Part shown: positions 25,357-34,658 of the stretch, piece after piece
Layout of the letters: each line of letters begins with the position of its first letter
How positions within the stretch are numbered: the stretch's first letter is position 1
NCBI GenBank assembly: GCA_013822425.1
Contig: PNKL01000008.1
Coordinates: forward strand, 32,021-96,020
From: Gemmatimonas sp.
GTDB taxonomy: Bacteria > Gemmatimonadota > Gemmatimonadetes > Gemmatimonadales > Gemmatimonadaceae
Direction: 5' to 3'
Length of the DNA stretch: 64,000 bases
Program-made: the position numbers and the translations under genes
The notes under the pieces: model-generated
Databases searched by the model: none
What the model saw: only the letters and a program-made list of their open reading frames with translations
Told to the model about the DNA's origin: nothing

Positions 25357-26988
25357 TTGCGACATAAGCCGCTGCCCAACCGTCTGTTCTACGGCGACAA
25401 CCTCCACGTCCTGCGCCGACACGTGGCGGACGAGTCAGTAGACCTGATCTATCTCGACCCGCCGTTCAACTCCAACGCCAACTACAACGTCCTGTTCGCA
25501 GCCAAAGACGGGCACCAGGCCGCTGCGCAGATACAGGCGTTCGAGGACACCTGGCGGTGGGACGAATCGGCTGCGCGCCAATTCGACGAGACCGTGAAAG
25601 AGGGAGGGAAAGTCGCAGACGTCCTGCTGGCGTTCGAACGGTTCCTGGGCACGAACGACATGCTGGCGTACCTCGTGATGATGGCACCTCGCCTCGTCGA
25701 GCTCCGGCGGGTCCTCAAGCCAACCGGATCGCTGTACCTGCATTGTGACCCCACTGCCAGTCACTACCTGAAGTTGCTGCTCGACGCGGTATTTGGTCCG
25801 GAGCAGTTCCGGAGCGAGATCATCTGGAAGCGCACCGTCTCGCACAACAATGTGCGAAACCGCTTCGGCGACGAAACGGACACTATCCTCTCGTATGGCA
25901 AGGGACCGCAGCCGACCTTCAATCTTCAGTACCGGCCATACTCGGCGGAGTACATCAAATCGCACTACTCCCAGGTGGATGCGGACGGTCGGCGGTTTAC
26001 GACGAGAGACCTTCGGAACCCCGGGGTACGGCCGAACCTCCGCTACGACTACAAAGGTTACAAGCCGCATCCGAACGGCTGGGCGTTCACGCTGGAGAAG
26101 ATGAAGGAGTACGACGCGAAGGGACTGCTCTACTTTCCGCCGGACAAGGAAGGGCGGATCCGCCTCAAGCGGTATCTCGACGAGATGCCCGGAACGCCGC
26201 TTGGGACCGTCTGGGACGACATTCTCCCCCTGAACTCACAGGCCCAGGAGCGCCTCGGCTATCCGACCCAGAAGCCGGAGGCGTTACTAGAGCGCATCAT
26301 CGCCGCGAGTAGCAACCCGGGGGACGTGGTGTTGGACCCGTTCTGCGGATGCGGCACTGCCATCACGGCCGCGCAGAAGCTCGGGCGTCACTGGATCGGC
26401 ATCGACATCACGCACCTCGCGATCGGCCTCATCAAGCTCCGATTTCGCGACACGTTCCGCGATGACGCCCAGTTCGAGGTGCTTGGCGAACCGACAACCG
26501 CTGAGGATGCCGCCGAGCTGGCGGCCACCGACAAGTATCAGTTTCAGTGGTGGGCGCTAGGTCTCGTCGGGGCACGACCCGCAGACCACAAGAAAGGAGC
26601 TGACAAGGGCGTTGATGGGCGTCTCTACTTCCGTGACGGCACGGGAGAGATGCAGCTGGCGGTGATCTCCGTGAAGGGCGGTCACCTGAAGGCAACGGAC
26701 GTCCGTGACCTCCGCGGGGTAGTCGAAAGGGACAAGGCCGCCTTGGGCGCCCTCCTCAGCTTCGAAACTCCCACTAGGGCCATGCGCACCGAAGCCGCGG
26801 CGGCTGGCTTCTACACCTCCCCCTGGGGCAAACATCCGCGACTGCAGCTCCTCACCGTCGCCCAATTGTTGGACGGTGCACGTATCGACATGCCTCAGAC
26901 AGCGGGGGTGAATCAAACGGTAAAGGCGGCACCGCGGCATAGGAAGCAAGACGCCGAGGCGAGGGACCTCTTTGGAAGCACCGAGTGA
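25357..26988 (+). CDS. N6/N4 DNA methyltransferase with C-terminal nuclease-like domain
   Basis: 543 residues from a TTG at 25357, supported by GAGGAG 5-6 nt upstream. Motif IV is DPPF (34-37) and motif I is DPFCGCGT (327-334), the permuted beta-class order. [13 protein letters not shown] precedes motif I, as usual in type III-like modification enzymes. Residues about 390-510 form a second domain: [26 protein letters not shown] (D420) and VISVKGG (K440), resembling a PD-(D/E)xK/Mrr-like nuclease core in which the usual acidic residue before Lys is Ser. Similar fused proteins are common and may be single-chain modification or restriction-modification enzymes. Plus strand, standing alone between minus-strand genes. 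Confidence 0.85.
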   Translation: MRHKPLPNRLFYGDNLHVLRRHVADESVDLIYLDPPFNSNANYNVLFAAKDGHQAAAQIQAFEDTWRWDESAARQFDETVKEGGKVADVLLAFERFLGTNDMLAYLVMMAPRLVELRRVLKPTGSLYLHCDPTASHYLKLLLDAVFGPEQFRSEIIWKRTVSHNNVRNRFGDETDTILSYGKGPQPTFNLQYRPYSAEYIKSHYSQVDADGRRFTTRDLRNPGVRPNLRYDYKGYKPHPNGWAFTLEKMKEYDAKGLLYFPPDKEGRIRLKRYLDEMPGTPLGTVWDDILPLNSQAQERLGYPTQKPEALLERIIAASSNPGDVVLDPFCGCGTAITAAQKLGRHWIGIDITHLAIGLIKLRFRDTFRDDAQFEVLGEPTTAEDAAELAATDKYQFQWWALGLVGARPADHKKGADKGVDGRLYFRDGTGEMQLAVISVKGGHLKATDVRDLRGVVERDKAALGALLSFETPTRAMRTEAAAAGFYTSPWGKHPRLQLLTVAQLLDGARIDMPQTAGVNQTVKAAPRHRKQDAEARDLFGSTE

Positions 26989-27202
26989 CGCCTGTCAGAA
27001 CGATGCCTGAGCCACAAACCTAAGACGCCAGGTGGGCACTCGCGGACCACTCTTGGGCAAAGCACGAGGTGCTCCAGTCGTATCTCAGGGGCGCGGCTCC
27101 CGCGAGCCAGAGTGAAGGTTCGCGAACAATGAGGACCGGCACGACGCGCCGCAACGAGGTCACTGCCTTGAGGGAACGATCCACGATGCACCGACCGCCA
27201 CG

Positions 27203-27779
27203 TCAACGTCTCGCAACCGAGCCCAATCGCTGCTGCAACGCAGCCCGCGCTGCCGCCAGCACCTCAGCGTCGCGCAGGTCAAACGTCGGCACCCCGGCGG
27301 CCCGTGCAAGCCGGAATCCGTGTCCGGTATCCCCACCGTTCGGCGTGCTCCCGAGCATCCCCAAGGCGAGATCCACCGGCCGGCCTTCCTCCGGAAAGAT
27401 GATTCTCGCGTTCCGAATCATCAGCTGCTGGATGTACGCGCCCACGGCGCGATTTCGCAGGGTGTGCCACCCGCGACGGGCTTCGAACTCTGCCAGTACG
27501 GGCGGGTCCGTGTACGGCGGGAGTCCCACCTCGCGGAGCCGTTCGCCGAACGTCCACTCGGCCACGGCCAGCGCTTCGCACCAGACCGGGTACGGCGGTC
27601 CCTCCAGCTGGATGCCCGTCCGTAAGCGTTGCCGAGCCACCGTCGACAAGGACGCCGCCGGAGCGCAACGCCCCGTTATGCGACAGCACCCAGGCGCCGG
27701 TCGCGGCGAGCAACTGACTCTCCGCCACCGAGATGTGCCGCGAACCGATGCCCGCAACGACGGCCTTCGGACCAGGCAA
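27203..27779 (-). pseudogene. SLOG/DprA-like protein split by a frameshift
   Basis: The N-terminus from ATG 27779 reads MPGPKAVVAGIGSRHISVAESQLL...GALRSGG, the Rossmann-type start of phage/plasmid DprA-like SLOG proteins. The continuation is in another frame: WTFGERLREVG, NARIIFPEEG, GSTPNGGDTGHGFRLARAAGVPTFDLRDAEVL, matching the GGTGxAxRIAxxxGIPVxNL C-terminus of the same family. The break falls in the GGCGGCG run near 27650-27660; one missing base would restore a single 190-residue chain. Intact members bind ssDNA or a nucleotide ligand. Its start is 8 bp after the stop of the frameshifted methylase. Decay or a sequencing indel are both possible. Confidence 0.6.
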
Positions 27780-27787
27780 CCAAAAGT

Positions 27788-28503
27788 TTATCCCGCCGCC
27801 CTCAGCGTCACGGGTGCTCTCGCCTGCACGCGTGCGTAATGTTCTGCGTGCACGACAAGTCGTCGGTGTTCCATGGTGAGTGAGTTTCCCTGCCAGATCA
27901 CGAGTTCGCCCACCGGCGCCTCCTGAATGTCACACTGCATGACAATCTGTGCTGCGGCCATCCGCGCGCACAGCAGGTCGAGATCCGTTCCGTGGAATCC
28001 CCACGCAGCCAGCGCTGCGGTCCCGCGCGACGACGCAATGTGGCCCATCGCCGCAAGCAGCATGCCGCCGGCGCCGAGCGCCGGCTCCCCGACGGTCCGG
28101 AGCGACCCATCCGCCTTTGGCGCGCGCGGTACGTCGCGAGCGTCATGGCGATCATGAGGCGCGCGACCGACATTGGCGTGAAGAACTGGCCCATGCCCTG
28201 TGCGTGCGCCTGCGAGGCGACGGCCATGTAGATGGGTCCAAGAACATCTTCGAACGGGGCAGCGTCGCGTGCGATGGCACGCACCTCGTCCGCAAATTCA
28301 CTGGCGAGTTCCGCCAGGCGCGCGGACTTCCAGGACGTCTCGGGAGGCAACACGCCGTACCGCATCAACAGCATCTGTACTAGCGACTCGAACTTGTCGT
28401 ACGCGGAGTACTCGTACTGTGCCGCGCGTAGCAGGCGCGCGCCGAGGCGGCGGCTTTGCGCGCAGGCATCCCGGCCGCGCCGGTCGGTCGGGTGAGCTCC
28501 CAT
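27788..28503 (-). pseudogene. N6-adenine DNA methylase split by a frameshift
   Basis: The first part (ATG 28503) contains EYSAYDKFESLVQMLLMRYGVLPPE and QGMGQFFTPMSVARLMIAMTL, the FFTP segment typical of HsdM-like N6 methylases. The catalytic continuation is in another frame: VGEPALGAGGMLLAAM (motif I, GxGGM), then a DLDLLCARMAAAQIVMQCD region. The frames would join near 28121-28130, a CGCGCGCG run prone to indels. Even when joined it is short (about 238 aa) and lacks a clear NPPF motif IV, so it may be partial. It lies directly upstream of the frameshifted SLOG gene. Confidence 0.6.
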
Positions 28504-28871
28504 GTTCGGAGCATCCCGACCGTCCGCGACGCACCAGCATCACGGATGCATCGCCGACCAAGTCCCAACTTCGGGTGACATCGGCGTAGCGACGCCAGTC
28601 TAGGCACGCACGGTGCGGGTGAATCCAGGCACGGCGGACCGTGCGCGCCGTCTGTGCCGTCTCATCGAGATGGACGGATGGGTTTCGCTCGCGTCTCGGC
28701 CAACTCCCCTGCACCCTAAGTGTCTGCCCTGACACGCGGTGCTGTAATCGGCGCCGGCGCGACGTACACCCGCACCCGCGCACCCGCGACCGCCAACAGG
28801 CGCAACTGGGTGATTGACCATCGAGCGCGAGAAGTGCGACCGTTATGAAAGGGTCGAGGGTACAATAGCCA
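28504..28871. other. Intergenic region with decayed gene fragment
   Basis: These 368 bp have no intact ORF. They include a 45-bp copy of the 3' end of the LolA-like gene (see 28540-28584). Upstream of that copy the matching frame is interrupted by a TAG, so an older duplicate appears to have eroded here. Confidence 0.45.
28540..28584 (-). repeat. Decayed duplicate of the LolA-like gene 3' end
   Basis: By hand alignment, 40 of 45 bases match 29548-29592, the last 14 codons plus stop of the LolA-like gene. Read on the minus strand it still encodes MSPEVGTWSAMHP followed by TGA, against MSPEVRTWLAMHP in the intact gene. Upstream similarity fades at once. This indicates a former tandem or recombined paralogue, now lost. 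Confidence 0.65.
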
Positions 28872-29423
28872 TCAACGGACGCGCGCGACAGGAAACACCG
28901 CGCCGGCACGGATGATCTGGCGCTCCGGCGTGAGGTAGGCTTCTGCGAGGATCCAGAACGCGAAGACAGCGACAGCCCGGACGTCGTGCGTGAGGACGGC
29001 CGTCTCGCCATCGAGAGCGAGATACGCACCCGTCGAAACGTCGCGCACGACGAAGCCGGGCATTTCGCGCCGGGTCATTGGCGTCCGTGCGCAGTCGACC
29101 CAAATCGTGACCGGACCCTCCCTCGAGGCGCCCTCGGCCAGGAGAGCGTCACGCTGTGCCAGGCTCTCCTGGCACGCCATCCGCAGGTCCAGTGCTGGAA
29201 TGGACTCGGTGTAGTGGCCCTGCTCGGCGAGTAACCGGGCCTCCGACGCAGCGAGTGGGACGTCCACGAGGCTGATGCGCACGGTAGCGCCGTCACGGTC
29301 GCACGGAATGACAAGGCCGACGCCACCAGCATCATGAACAACATCCACCACAAGCGGTATCGGCTCGGCACGCGTGAGTGCGTCATGGACCGCCTTCGCA
29401 TCGAAGCGGAGTTCGATGCTCAT
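28872..29423 (-). CDS. Hypothetical protein, 183 aa
   Basis: ATG 29423 begins MSIELRFDAKAVHDALTRAEPIPLVVDVVHDAGGVGLVIPCDRDGATVRISLVD, a strand-rich N-terminal domain. The middle is helical (ASEARLLAEQGHYTESIPALDLRMACQESLAQRDALLAEG). The C-terminus returns to strands (GFVVRDVSTGAYLALDGETAVLTHDVRAVAVFAFWILAEAY). No signal peptide, no family recognised. It lies between two copies of the LolA-like 3' sequence. Confidence 0.55.
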   Translation of the reverse strand: MSIELRFDAKAVHDALTRAEPIPLVVDVVHDAGGVGLVIPCDRDGATVRISLVDVPLAASEARLLAEQGHYTESIPALDLRMACQESLAQRDALLAEGASREGPVTIWVDCARTPMTRREMPGFVVRDVSTGAYLALDGETAVLTHDVRAVAVFAFWILAEAYLTPERQIIRAGAVFPVARVR

Positions 29424-29547
29424 GGGCGAGAAAGCGCGTTCACCGGAGGTGGCGAGCAGCGCGCGGCGGATTTGCACTCGCCGCGAGGTGTTCCCAGCTC
29501 GATTCGAATGTCACACATGCGTTTGGTCGGTTGGAGGCGCGGCAAAC

Positions 29548-30282
29548 TCACGGATGCATCGCCAACCAGGTGCGGACTTCGGGTGACATCGGGAACTTGT
29601 TCGGCGGGAGCGGGGCATCGAACTCGCTGCGTGTCACGTTCATCTTCATCTCGACCGGCCCGGACCGCTGGCGGAACCGAATCGGGAGCTGCACACCATC
29701 CGTCGGCGCGTACGCGTCGATGATGTAGGCGCGGTCCCGCTTCAGGAAGAGCAGACTCACGGTATCCGCCGTCCCGCGAAAGAGTCCGCTCTGGACATCA
29801 TAGAAATCACTGCGCGTCTTGCCAGCGGACGTCTTCGCCGCGAGGCGCCAGCAGTCATAGCCTTCCCATCGCACGCGCTCGACGGTCCCCGTGTACTCCG
29901 CCAGGGCGTAGCGCCGGAGCAGTCCCACGAGCCCGCCATCCCGCTGAATGTTGTCGCGTTCCTCGCCGTCAGGTCGCGAGATCACGGTGCCCTTCTGCGA
30001 CCAAACGACGTGGCCATCCGTCCCGAAAGCCACGTACTGGCTGGTTGTCTCACGATAGTTCGCGATCTGGTTGGGGGCGTTGCGGATGATACTGTAGGTT
30101 CCTCGCTCGTCGCCCGGCGAGACGGTGATGGTCCCCTCGCGCACCAGGTTCGAGTGCTTCAGCAGCGCGCTCTCATTCATCGCCTTCGCGAAGTTCGTCA
30201 GGACCTGCGCCGGCGTGGGCGTCTGCGCGTCCACCGTCGGCACCAGCAACAGCGCCACCGCAAGGCAAAGGAAGCGACACAT
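29548..30282 (-). CDS. LolA-like outer-membrane lipoprotein-sorting protein
   Basis: The start ATG 30282 gives MCRFLCLAVALLLVPTVDAQTP, a clean signal peptide with cleavage after VDA or AQ. The mature part has an amphipathic helix (AQVLTNFAKAMNESALLKHSNLVREGTITV) followed by a long run of beta strands, the half-barrel layout of LolA/LolB and DUF2092-type proteins. Typical phrases are YVAFGTDGHVVWSQKG, GYDCWRLAAKTSAGKTRSDFYD and LPIRFRQRSGPVEMKMNV. Family members carry lipids or lipoproteins in the periplasm of diderm bacteria. The sequence implies a Gram-negative-type envelope. A 45-bp decayed copy of its end lies 1 kb downstream. Confidence 0.75.
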   Translation of the reverse strand: MCRFLCLAVALLLVPTVDAQTPTPAQVLTNFAKAMNESALLKHSNLVREGTITVSPGDERGTYSIIRNAPNQIANYRETTSQYVAFGTDGHVVWSQKGTVISRPDGEERDNIQRDGGLVGLLRRYALAEYTGTVERVRWEGYDCWRLAAKTSAGKTRSDFYDVQSGLFRGTADTVSLLFLKRDRAYIIDAYAPTDGVQLPIRFRQRSGPVEMKMNVTRSEFDAPLPPNKFPMSPEVRTWLAMHP

Positions 30283-30307
30283 GAGCGGAGAGGGTTGAGG
30301 GAAGGGC

Positions 30308-30760
30308 CTACAAGCCGTCATCGTCTACCGAGAGAGTATCGTGGCCAGCGCCACGTGGTTGTAGTGCCTCGCCCGTGTCGGCGTCGTAGAAGTCTCCATG
30401 GAGCAGGAATTCCACCTCGGGATCGCCGCCGATGTCACTGACGAGCCGATGGTACGCGCCGGGGTTGAGCCGCGTCTGGAGCAAACCGATCGCATGCACG
30501 CGACAGAGCGTGACCACCATCCGGCCCAGATCCACGGTGACGACCTCGGGCACCGCACGACCGCACCCAGCGCAGTCGCCGTCGTGCGCCGGCAGGGCTG
30601 CCACGACCGCCGGCGCGTGGACCACCGCGCAGTTCGGGCACAGGACAACCGTCTGTCCGCCGCACCCGCTGATGGCCGTCATGCCACCCGGCAGGTGCGT
30701 CGAACATCGATCGCACCGGTGATCGCCAAACGGGTGCGCGGCTCCCATCGACCTCAGCAT
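30308..30760 (-). CDS. Zinc-knuckle hypothetical protein, 150 aa
   Basis: ATG 30760 is preceded by GGGAGGGG. An N-terminal CxxC (CDRC), a second (CPNC) and a third (CAGC) give three pairs of possible zinc ligands within about 60 residues, each in a strand-turn setting (QTVVLCPNCAVVHAPAV). A VVTLCRVHAIGLLQTRL strand-helix follows. This could be a treble-clef or rubredoxin-like domain binding nucleic acid. The C-terminus is acidic (DTLSVDDDGL). Upstream of the LolA-like gene on the same strand. No function known. Confidence 0.6.
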   Translation of the reverse strand: MLRSMGAAHPFGDHRCDRCSTHLPGGMTAISGCGGQTVVLCPNCAVVHAPAVVAALPAHDGDCAGCGRAVPEVVTVDLGRMVVTLCRVHAIGLLQTRLNPGAYHRLVSDIGGDPEVEFLLHGDFYDADTGEALQPRGAGHDTLSVDDDGL

Positions 30761-30962
30761 GCCCCTCCCAGTGCCTGTCCGCCGGATGGTACCCGACCGC
30801 CGTGAATCTAACCGTGCCCGAGGCTCGGACGCTGCGCTGGCGAACCGCCAGCGCCCGCCTCGCCGGACGGCACGTTCCGCACACCGATCGCATGGATGCT
30901 GCAACGTCGGCCCATGCGTTCGCCGCCTCGCGGCCTAGCGGCGACGTCCGACGGTCGCCGAA

Positions 30963-31151
30963 TCAGCGCGCCAACTGCGCCAGCGGAGCCTCGCGAAACT
31001 GCCGCGCGACGACGCGATGATGGGCCAGCGCCGTCGCGTCGCCCGCGCGTTCCACGAGCTCGTCGAAATCACTTCCGGAGTCCCCGGCGCGTTGCGAAAC
31101 AGCCGCCGCGAACCGGCGATCGGGGTCGGAAAAGTCCAGCTCACGCGGCAT
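30963..31151 (-). CDS. Hypothetical small protein, 62 aa
   Basis: ATG 31151 has GGGAG 7 nt upstream. The product (MPRELDFSDPDRRFAAAVSQ...DFDELVERAGDATALAHHRVVARQFREAPLAQLAR) is charged and helical, like a small cytosolic or antitoxin-sized protein. It follows the P-loop ATPase gene on the same strand. No partner toxin is apparent. Confidence 0.55.
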   Translation of the reverse strand: MPRELDFSDPDRRFAAAVSQRAGDSGSDFDELVERAGDATALAHHRVVARQFREAPLAQLAR

Positions 31152-31223
31152 GGCACGGCTCCCATTCGAGGTCCACGGGAGCGTCCGACCACCTCGTCGC
31201 GCACCAGGCTACGGCGACCGCTC

Positions 31224-32102
31224 CTATGCCACGGGCACACCCGCCAACGGCGTACGGTCCGCGGCCGCTGGCGCAAACTGCTCGCACAGCAGGCTGAGCA
31301 CCTCCGTCGGCAGGTGGAGGAACCGCCGAGCCTGCCGTGCATCCTCGCTCGCGAGCCCCTCCACGCCGTGCAGCACCGTCTGCACGCACGCCACATCACC
31401 GAGCCGCGCCTGCTCCAGCACCGACGCCGGAAAAGCGGTGAGTCGAGGCGTGGCCTGCTCGATCAGCGTGAACAGCGCCCGCGCGGCAGCGGCCGAGAGG
31501 ACGTACTGCGCGCTCTCGCCCACCAGCTCGGGATGGCCGACCTGGCCGTACCACACGCGCCGCCACTCATGCTGCAACTGGCCGTGTTCGCCGAGATTTG
31601 TCCACAAGCGTCCCCCGGAGAGATCGACCATCGCTGACCCGCCGGCAGGACTGATGCCGGCGAACGGATCAGAATCGGACTCGCGGCGCACCGTCACCAG
31701 CGAACATCCGACGCTCTCGCATCGCGTCCAGATCGCCGTGGCGAGGCTTTCGGTTGGGACGTATTCACCGACATCGTCGAGGATCAGCACCCGAACGCCT
31801 TCGAGCGGGAGTTGGGCGGCCGCCCGCACCGGATCGGATCGCGCATCGTCCGGAAGGTACGGACCGTCGAGATACAGTACGTCCGGCAACGTGGCGGCGA
31901 GGCCCTGGGCCAGCGCGCTTTTCCCGCTGGCTTCCGCGCCCTGAATGCTGAGGTACGCCGGCACCACGGCGTGCGCCGCGCGCTGCACCAATCCGGTGGC
32001 CGCCGCGCCGAGCGCGAGCGCGTTGCCGCGCGAGAGCAACTTGGCGGTAACCGGCGCCCCGTACATCCGGCGCGTGAGATCTTGCGGGGGTGCTTGCGTC
32101 AT
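31224..32102 (-). CDS. P-loop ATPase of unknown family, 292 aa
   Basis: Walker A is GAEASGKS (55-62) in AYLSIQGAEASGKSALAQGLAATL. Walker B is VLILDD (105-110), followed by VGEYVPTE. A VSLVTVRRES-like sensor strand follows (CSLVTVRRESDSDPF). This is a small ASCE/DnaA-Hda-like or DNA-motor type ATPase; I cannot place it more closely. The start overlaps the stop of the HA-like repeat gene (ATGA), so the two products are made together and probably act together. C-terminal third is helical with a single Cys. No membrane segment. Confidence 0.65.
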   Translation of the reverse strand: MTQAPPQDLTRRMYGAPVTAKLLSRGNALALGAAATGLVQRAAHAVVPAYLSIQGAEASGKSALAQGLAATLPDVLYLDGPYLPDDARSDPVRAAAQLPLEGVRVLILDDVGEYVPTESLATAIWTRCESVGCSLVTVRRESDSDPFAGISPAGGSAMVDLSGGRLWTNLGEHGQLQHEWRRVWYGQVGHPELVGESAQYVLSAAAARALFTLIEQATPRLTAFPASVLEQARLGDVACVQTVLHGVEGLASEDARQARRFLHLPTEVLSLLCEQFAPAAADRTPLAGVPVA

Positions 32103-33658
32103 CGAGCCCTCTCCTGAGCGGGGGCGAACACGAGATCCAATGATTCATAACCGTGACCACTTTCTGACAACGGCGTGCGGGTGAGCGCATCAGCCGATGC
32201 GGCGGCATCCAGGTTCCCGCGTCGGTTCGTCACCTCGTGCCCGTCCCGGACTCGCCCGGCGTGACTGCCAGCGGCGTCGAAACGCCGTTGCATCGAGGGG
32301 GGCAACGCGAGGAAGCCCCGACGACACCCGGCCTCGAGATAATAGAGCCGCCGCTCGGCGGGGTCCGCCGCATCGTACCGCGGTAAGCGGCCAGTCTGGG
32401 CGACGAACCCCTCGATGGCATCCACCACAGCCGCCACGTGGGACGGCACGCCGGCCCGTCGGGCCGCCCGCTCCTCAGGGACGAGACGACGCTGATCGTG
32501 GGGCTGCACGCCGATGGCGGCGAACCGCGCCTGCAGGGCCGCCGGCAGGCGCGGCCAGTCCCGCCGACAGCGTAGCACCGCCTGATAGAGTCCTGCGTCG
32601 TCCGATCGGCCCGGCACATGGCCATGCGAGCGCACGAACGCTTCCACGCGTCGAATGACCGCCTCCACCCCGCGCCGCGGCTGCACATCACCAGCAAACC
32701 GGAGGGTCAGGGCCGACGCACCGAGGCGCCGCTGGAGGCGTGGCGCCTTCGGCCGTCGCAGGCCGAGCCCGAGGAACGCTTCCCGCTCCTCGGCGTTCAG
32801 GTGCGCCCACTGTCGTCGTACACGCGCCAAGGTACGCGCCGCCTCGAGTTCTTCGGCCGATCGGTGCGCGCCGAGCACCGGCAGTCTCCCGTACTCCGCA
32901 TGGAACGCCGCCATCTGGTCGAAGGCGGGCGAGTTGATCGCGGGGAGTGCCGTCGTCCGCTCCGTAACGCTCCACCCGGCCGCCGCGACGTACGCGGTCC
33001 GCGCAACTCCCCCCAGGCCAGCCGCATGGCGCGACCGCGCCGCGTCGCACCGGTCGCTGAACTCGCCTCGCGCCGGACTCGACGCCACTGGACTCGATGC
33101 CGCGCGCCGCACGGCCATCGTGTCCATCACCTCGGCGAGCACCACGAGTCGATCAAGAACGCCAGACGCGGCAATGGCAGAGGCAGTCTCCGATCCGCTC
33201 ACGGTCGCCCACGCGTCGTGCCATGCCGCCTCCATTGCCTTGTCCGGCTCCGGCCCGCCCAGACAGGCCGCGACCGCCCCCTGCGCCTGCGCTCGGGCGC
33301 GCGTACCGAGTTGGTTGTCCCACCAGCGGAGCACAAGCGCCTCGTCGAGCACCATGTCCAGCGACGGCGCTGCGTCCTTGGGGAGGGCGCGCCGCGCAAT
33401 ACGGACGCGCTCCAGTTGACCCTCGAAGCTCCGGGCGGGCAGTTCCGTCGCGAGGGCCGCCCCAACGCGTCGGCAGACGTCGCGCACCGCGAGATCAGAC
33501 TCCGCGTGGTAGTGGGGGAGCGAGAGCCCTAGTCCGGCTTCCTCCAGCGCGAGATGGACCGACGTACGTGCTCGCGCATCCAGCGCGGGCCAGCGGGCCA
33601 GCTGCTGGACCCACGGCGGGTACGCGAAGACGCCGGCGCGGTCGAGATCTCGAGGCAC
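32099..33658 (-). CDS. Protein with three HA-like helical repeats, 519 aa
   Basis: GTG 33658 (VPRDLDRAGVFAYPPWVQQL) is chosen because upstream residues look non-coding; GTG 33760 is possible. The C-terminal half has three related units, about 50 residues each, near residues 247-300, 335-384 and 413-463: F-x-x-x-x-G-(R/H)-(L/V)-P, then L-x-x-x-x-R-(R/x)-x-(W/F)-x-x-L, then (R/x)-F-x-x-(L/I/A)-G. This resembles helicase-associated (HA) repeats, thought to contact nucleic acid. The N-terminal half is helical with no motif. Overlaps the P-loop ATPase start, suggesting a two-protein system. Confidence 0.6.
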   Translation of the reverse strand: MPRDLDRAGVFAYPPWVQQLARWPALDARARTSVHLALEEAGLGLSLPHYHAESDLAVRDVCRRVGAALATELPARSFEGQLERVRIARRALPKDAAPSLDMVLDEALVLRWWDNQLGTRARAQAQGAVAACLGGPEPDKAMEAAWHDAWATVSGSETASAIAASGVLDRLVVLAEVMDTMAVRRAASSPVASSPARGEFSDRCDAARSRHAAGLGGVARTAYVAAAGWSVTERTTALPAINSPAFDQMAAFHAEYGRLPVLGAHRSAEELEAARTLARVRRQWAHLNAEEREAFLGLGLRRPKAPRLQRRLGASALTLRFAGDVQPRRGVEAVIRRVEAFVRSHGHVPGRSDDAGLYQAVLRCRRDWPRLPAALQARFAAIGVQPHDQRRLVPEERAARRAGVPSHVAAVVDAIEGFVAQTGRLPRYDAADPAERRLYYLEAGCRRGFLALPPSMQRRFDAAGSHAGRVRDGHEVTNRRGNLDAAASADALTRTPLSESGHGYESLDLVFAPAQERAR

Positions 33659-33906
33659 TACGGCGAGTGTACTGCACGTGACGCGCTCCCTGACGTGCCG
33701 GGGCGGCCGCCAGCGGGACTCGAACCGCAGGCCGATGACCGGCCGCGTCCGCCGCCACACGACTGCCGTGCCTCCCGCAGGGGATTATCTTGCATGCGGC
33801 GTCCCAAGGCCGCGTATGCCGGACGCCAGGTTCAACGACTTCGAGGGGTGGCCGCGGGCTCGCGCCGGTGCGTTCGCCGCGTCCGCCAATCGCACCGGGA
33901 AACGCC

Positions 33907-34520
33907 ATGTCGAAAGGACCCGTCGATCAGGGACGGCACATCCTGGACTCTGTCACCGCGTGGGCGCAGAAGCATGGCGTACCTGTGGTCGCTGGCTATG
34001 GCGCTGACCGACTCCCCGTGATCCGGCTGACCATGGATCACGCGACTGACGTGGCAAACGAACTCTGCGGAATGCTCGGCCGCATCGCACCCTATCTCAT
34101 CGTCACTTCGGCCGTGGAGTTGACGAATGCCGATCTCGAGGCGAGGATCGCGCAACTGACGACCACCGGCGCCGACGCTGCGCACCTTGCCGCGGCGGGT
34201 GCGTGCCGCACGTTCATCGGCCACCTGGCGTCGTGCAGCCTGACGAGGACGAGGACCCGCCGCCGCGGGACCCGGAAACCCTCGCGGCTGAGCAGCGAGC
34301 CCGCGAGGAACGCGCCTTCTGGACGCCGGCGCATCGCACCGAGGCGGCCCGCCGCATTGCGAATGATCCGCGGTTCCCGCAAGCAAAGAAAGAGGCGGAC
34401 CGCATCATGCTCACCCGCGACGTGCTTGGGCCCAAAGCGCCAGACGACGAGGACCTTGTCACCCGCATCAGCCGCGAAGCGAAGTCCCGCTACGAATTCG
34501 AGGTCGCCCACAAGGCGTAA
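33907..34520 (+). pseudogene. Hypothetical plus-strand gene split by a frameshift
   Basis: From ATG 33907 the frame reads MSKGPVDQGRHILDSVTAWAQKHGVPVVAGYGADRLPVIRL...TSAVELTNADLEARIAQL...CRTFIGHLA and then turns into an Arg/Ser-rich run with no coding character. In the next frame, from about 34228, a convincing acidic C-terminus continues: VVQPDEDEDPPP, REERAFWTPAHRTEAARRIANDP, ISREAKSRYEFEVAHKA, ending at 34520. One missing base near 34225-34235 explains both. The joined product would be about 204 aa. Unknown function; the C-terminus alone might be expressed from an ATG at 34203. Confidence 0.55.
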
Positions 34521-34658
34521 TGTCGCCGGTCGCGGCGGCGGTGCGTGCCCACAAAGGCGGAATCCCGCATCCACAGCACCCTCGCTGCGTCGCGGTACGC
34601 CCGCCACATTGCAATGGGCCGAAGGCGCGGCATCGCAATCGACGTAAGGGAGGTGCGC

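Noticed and set aside
28600..28821. 73-codon minus-strand ORF in the decayed region
   Set aside because: Gly/Arg/Ala-rich and ends at the TAG just before the LolA-like fragment; no protein character.
33690..33790. Possible tRNA gene on the minus strand
   Set aside because: Only the T-loop sequence is convincing. The T-stem pairs two bases, and no D-arm or acceptor match is present.
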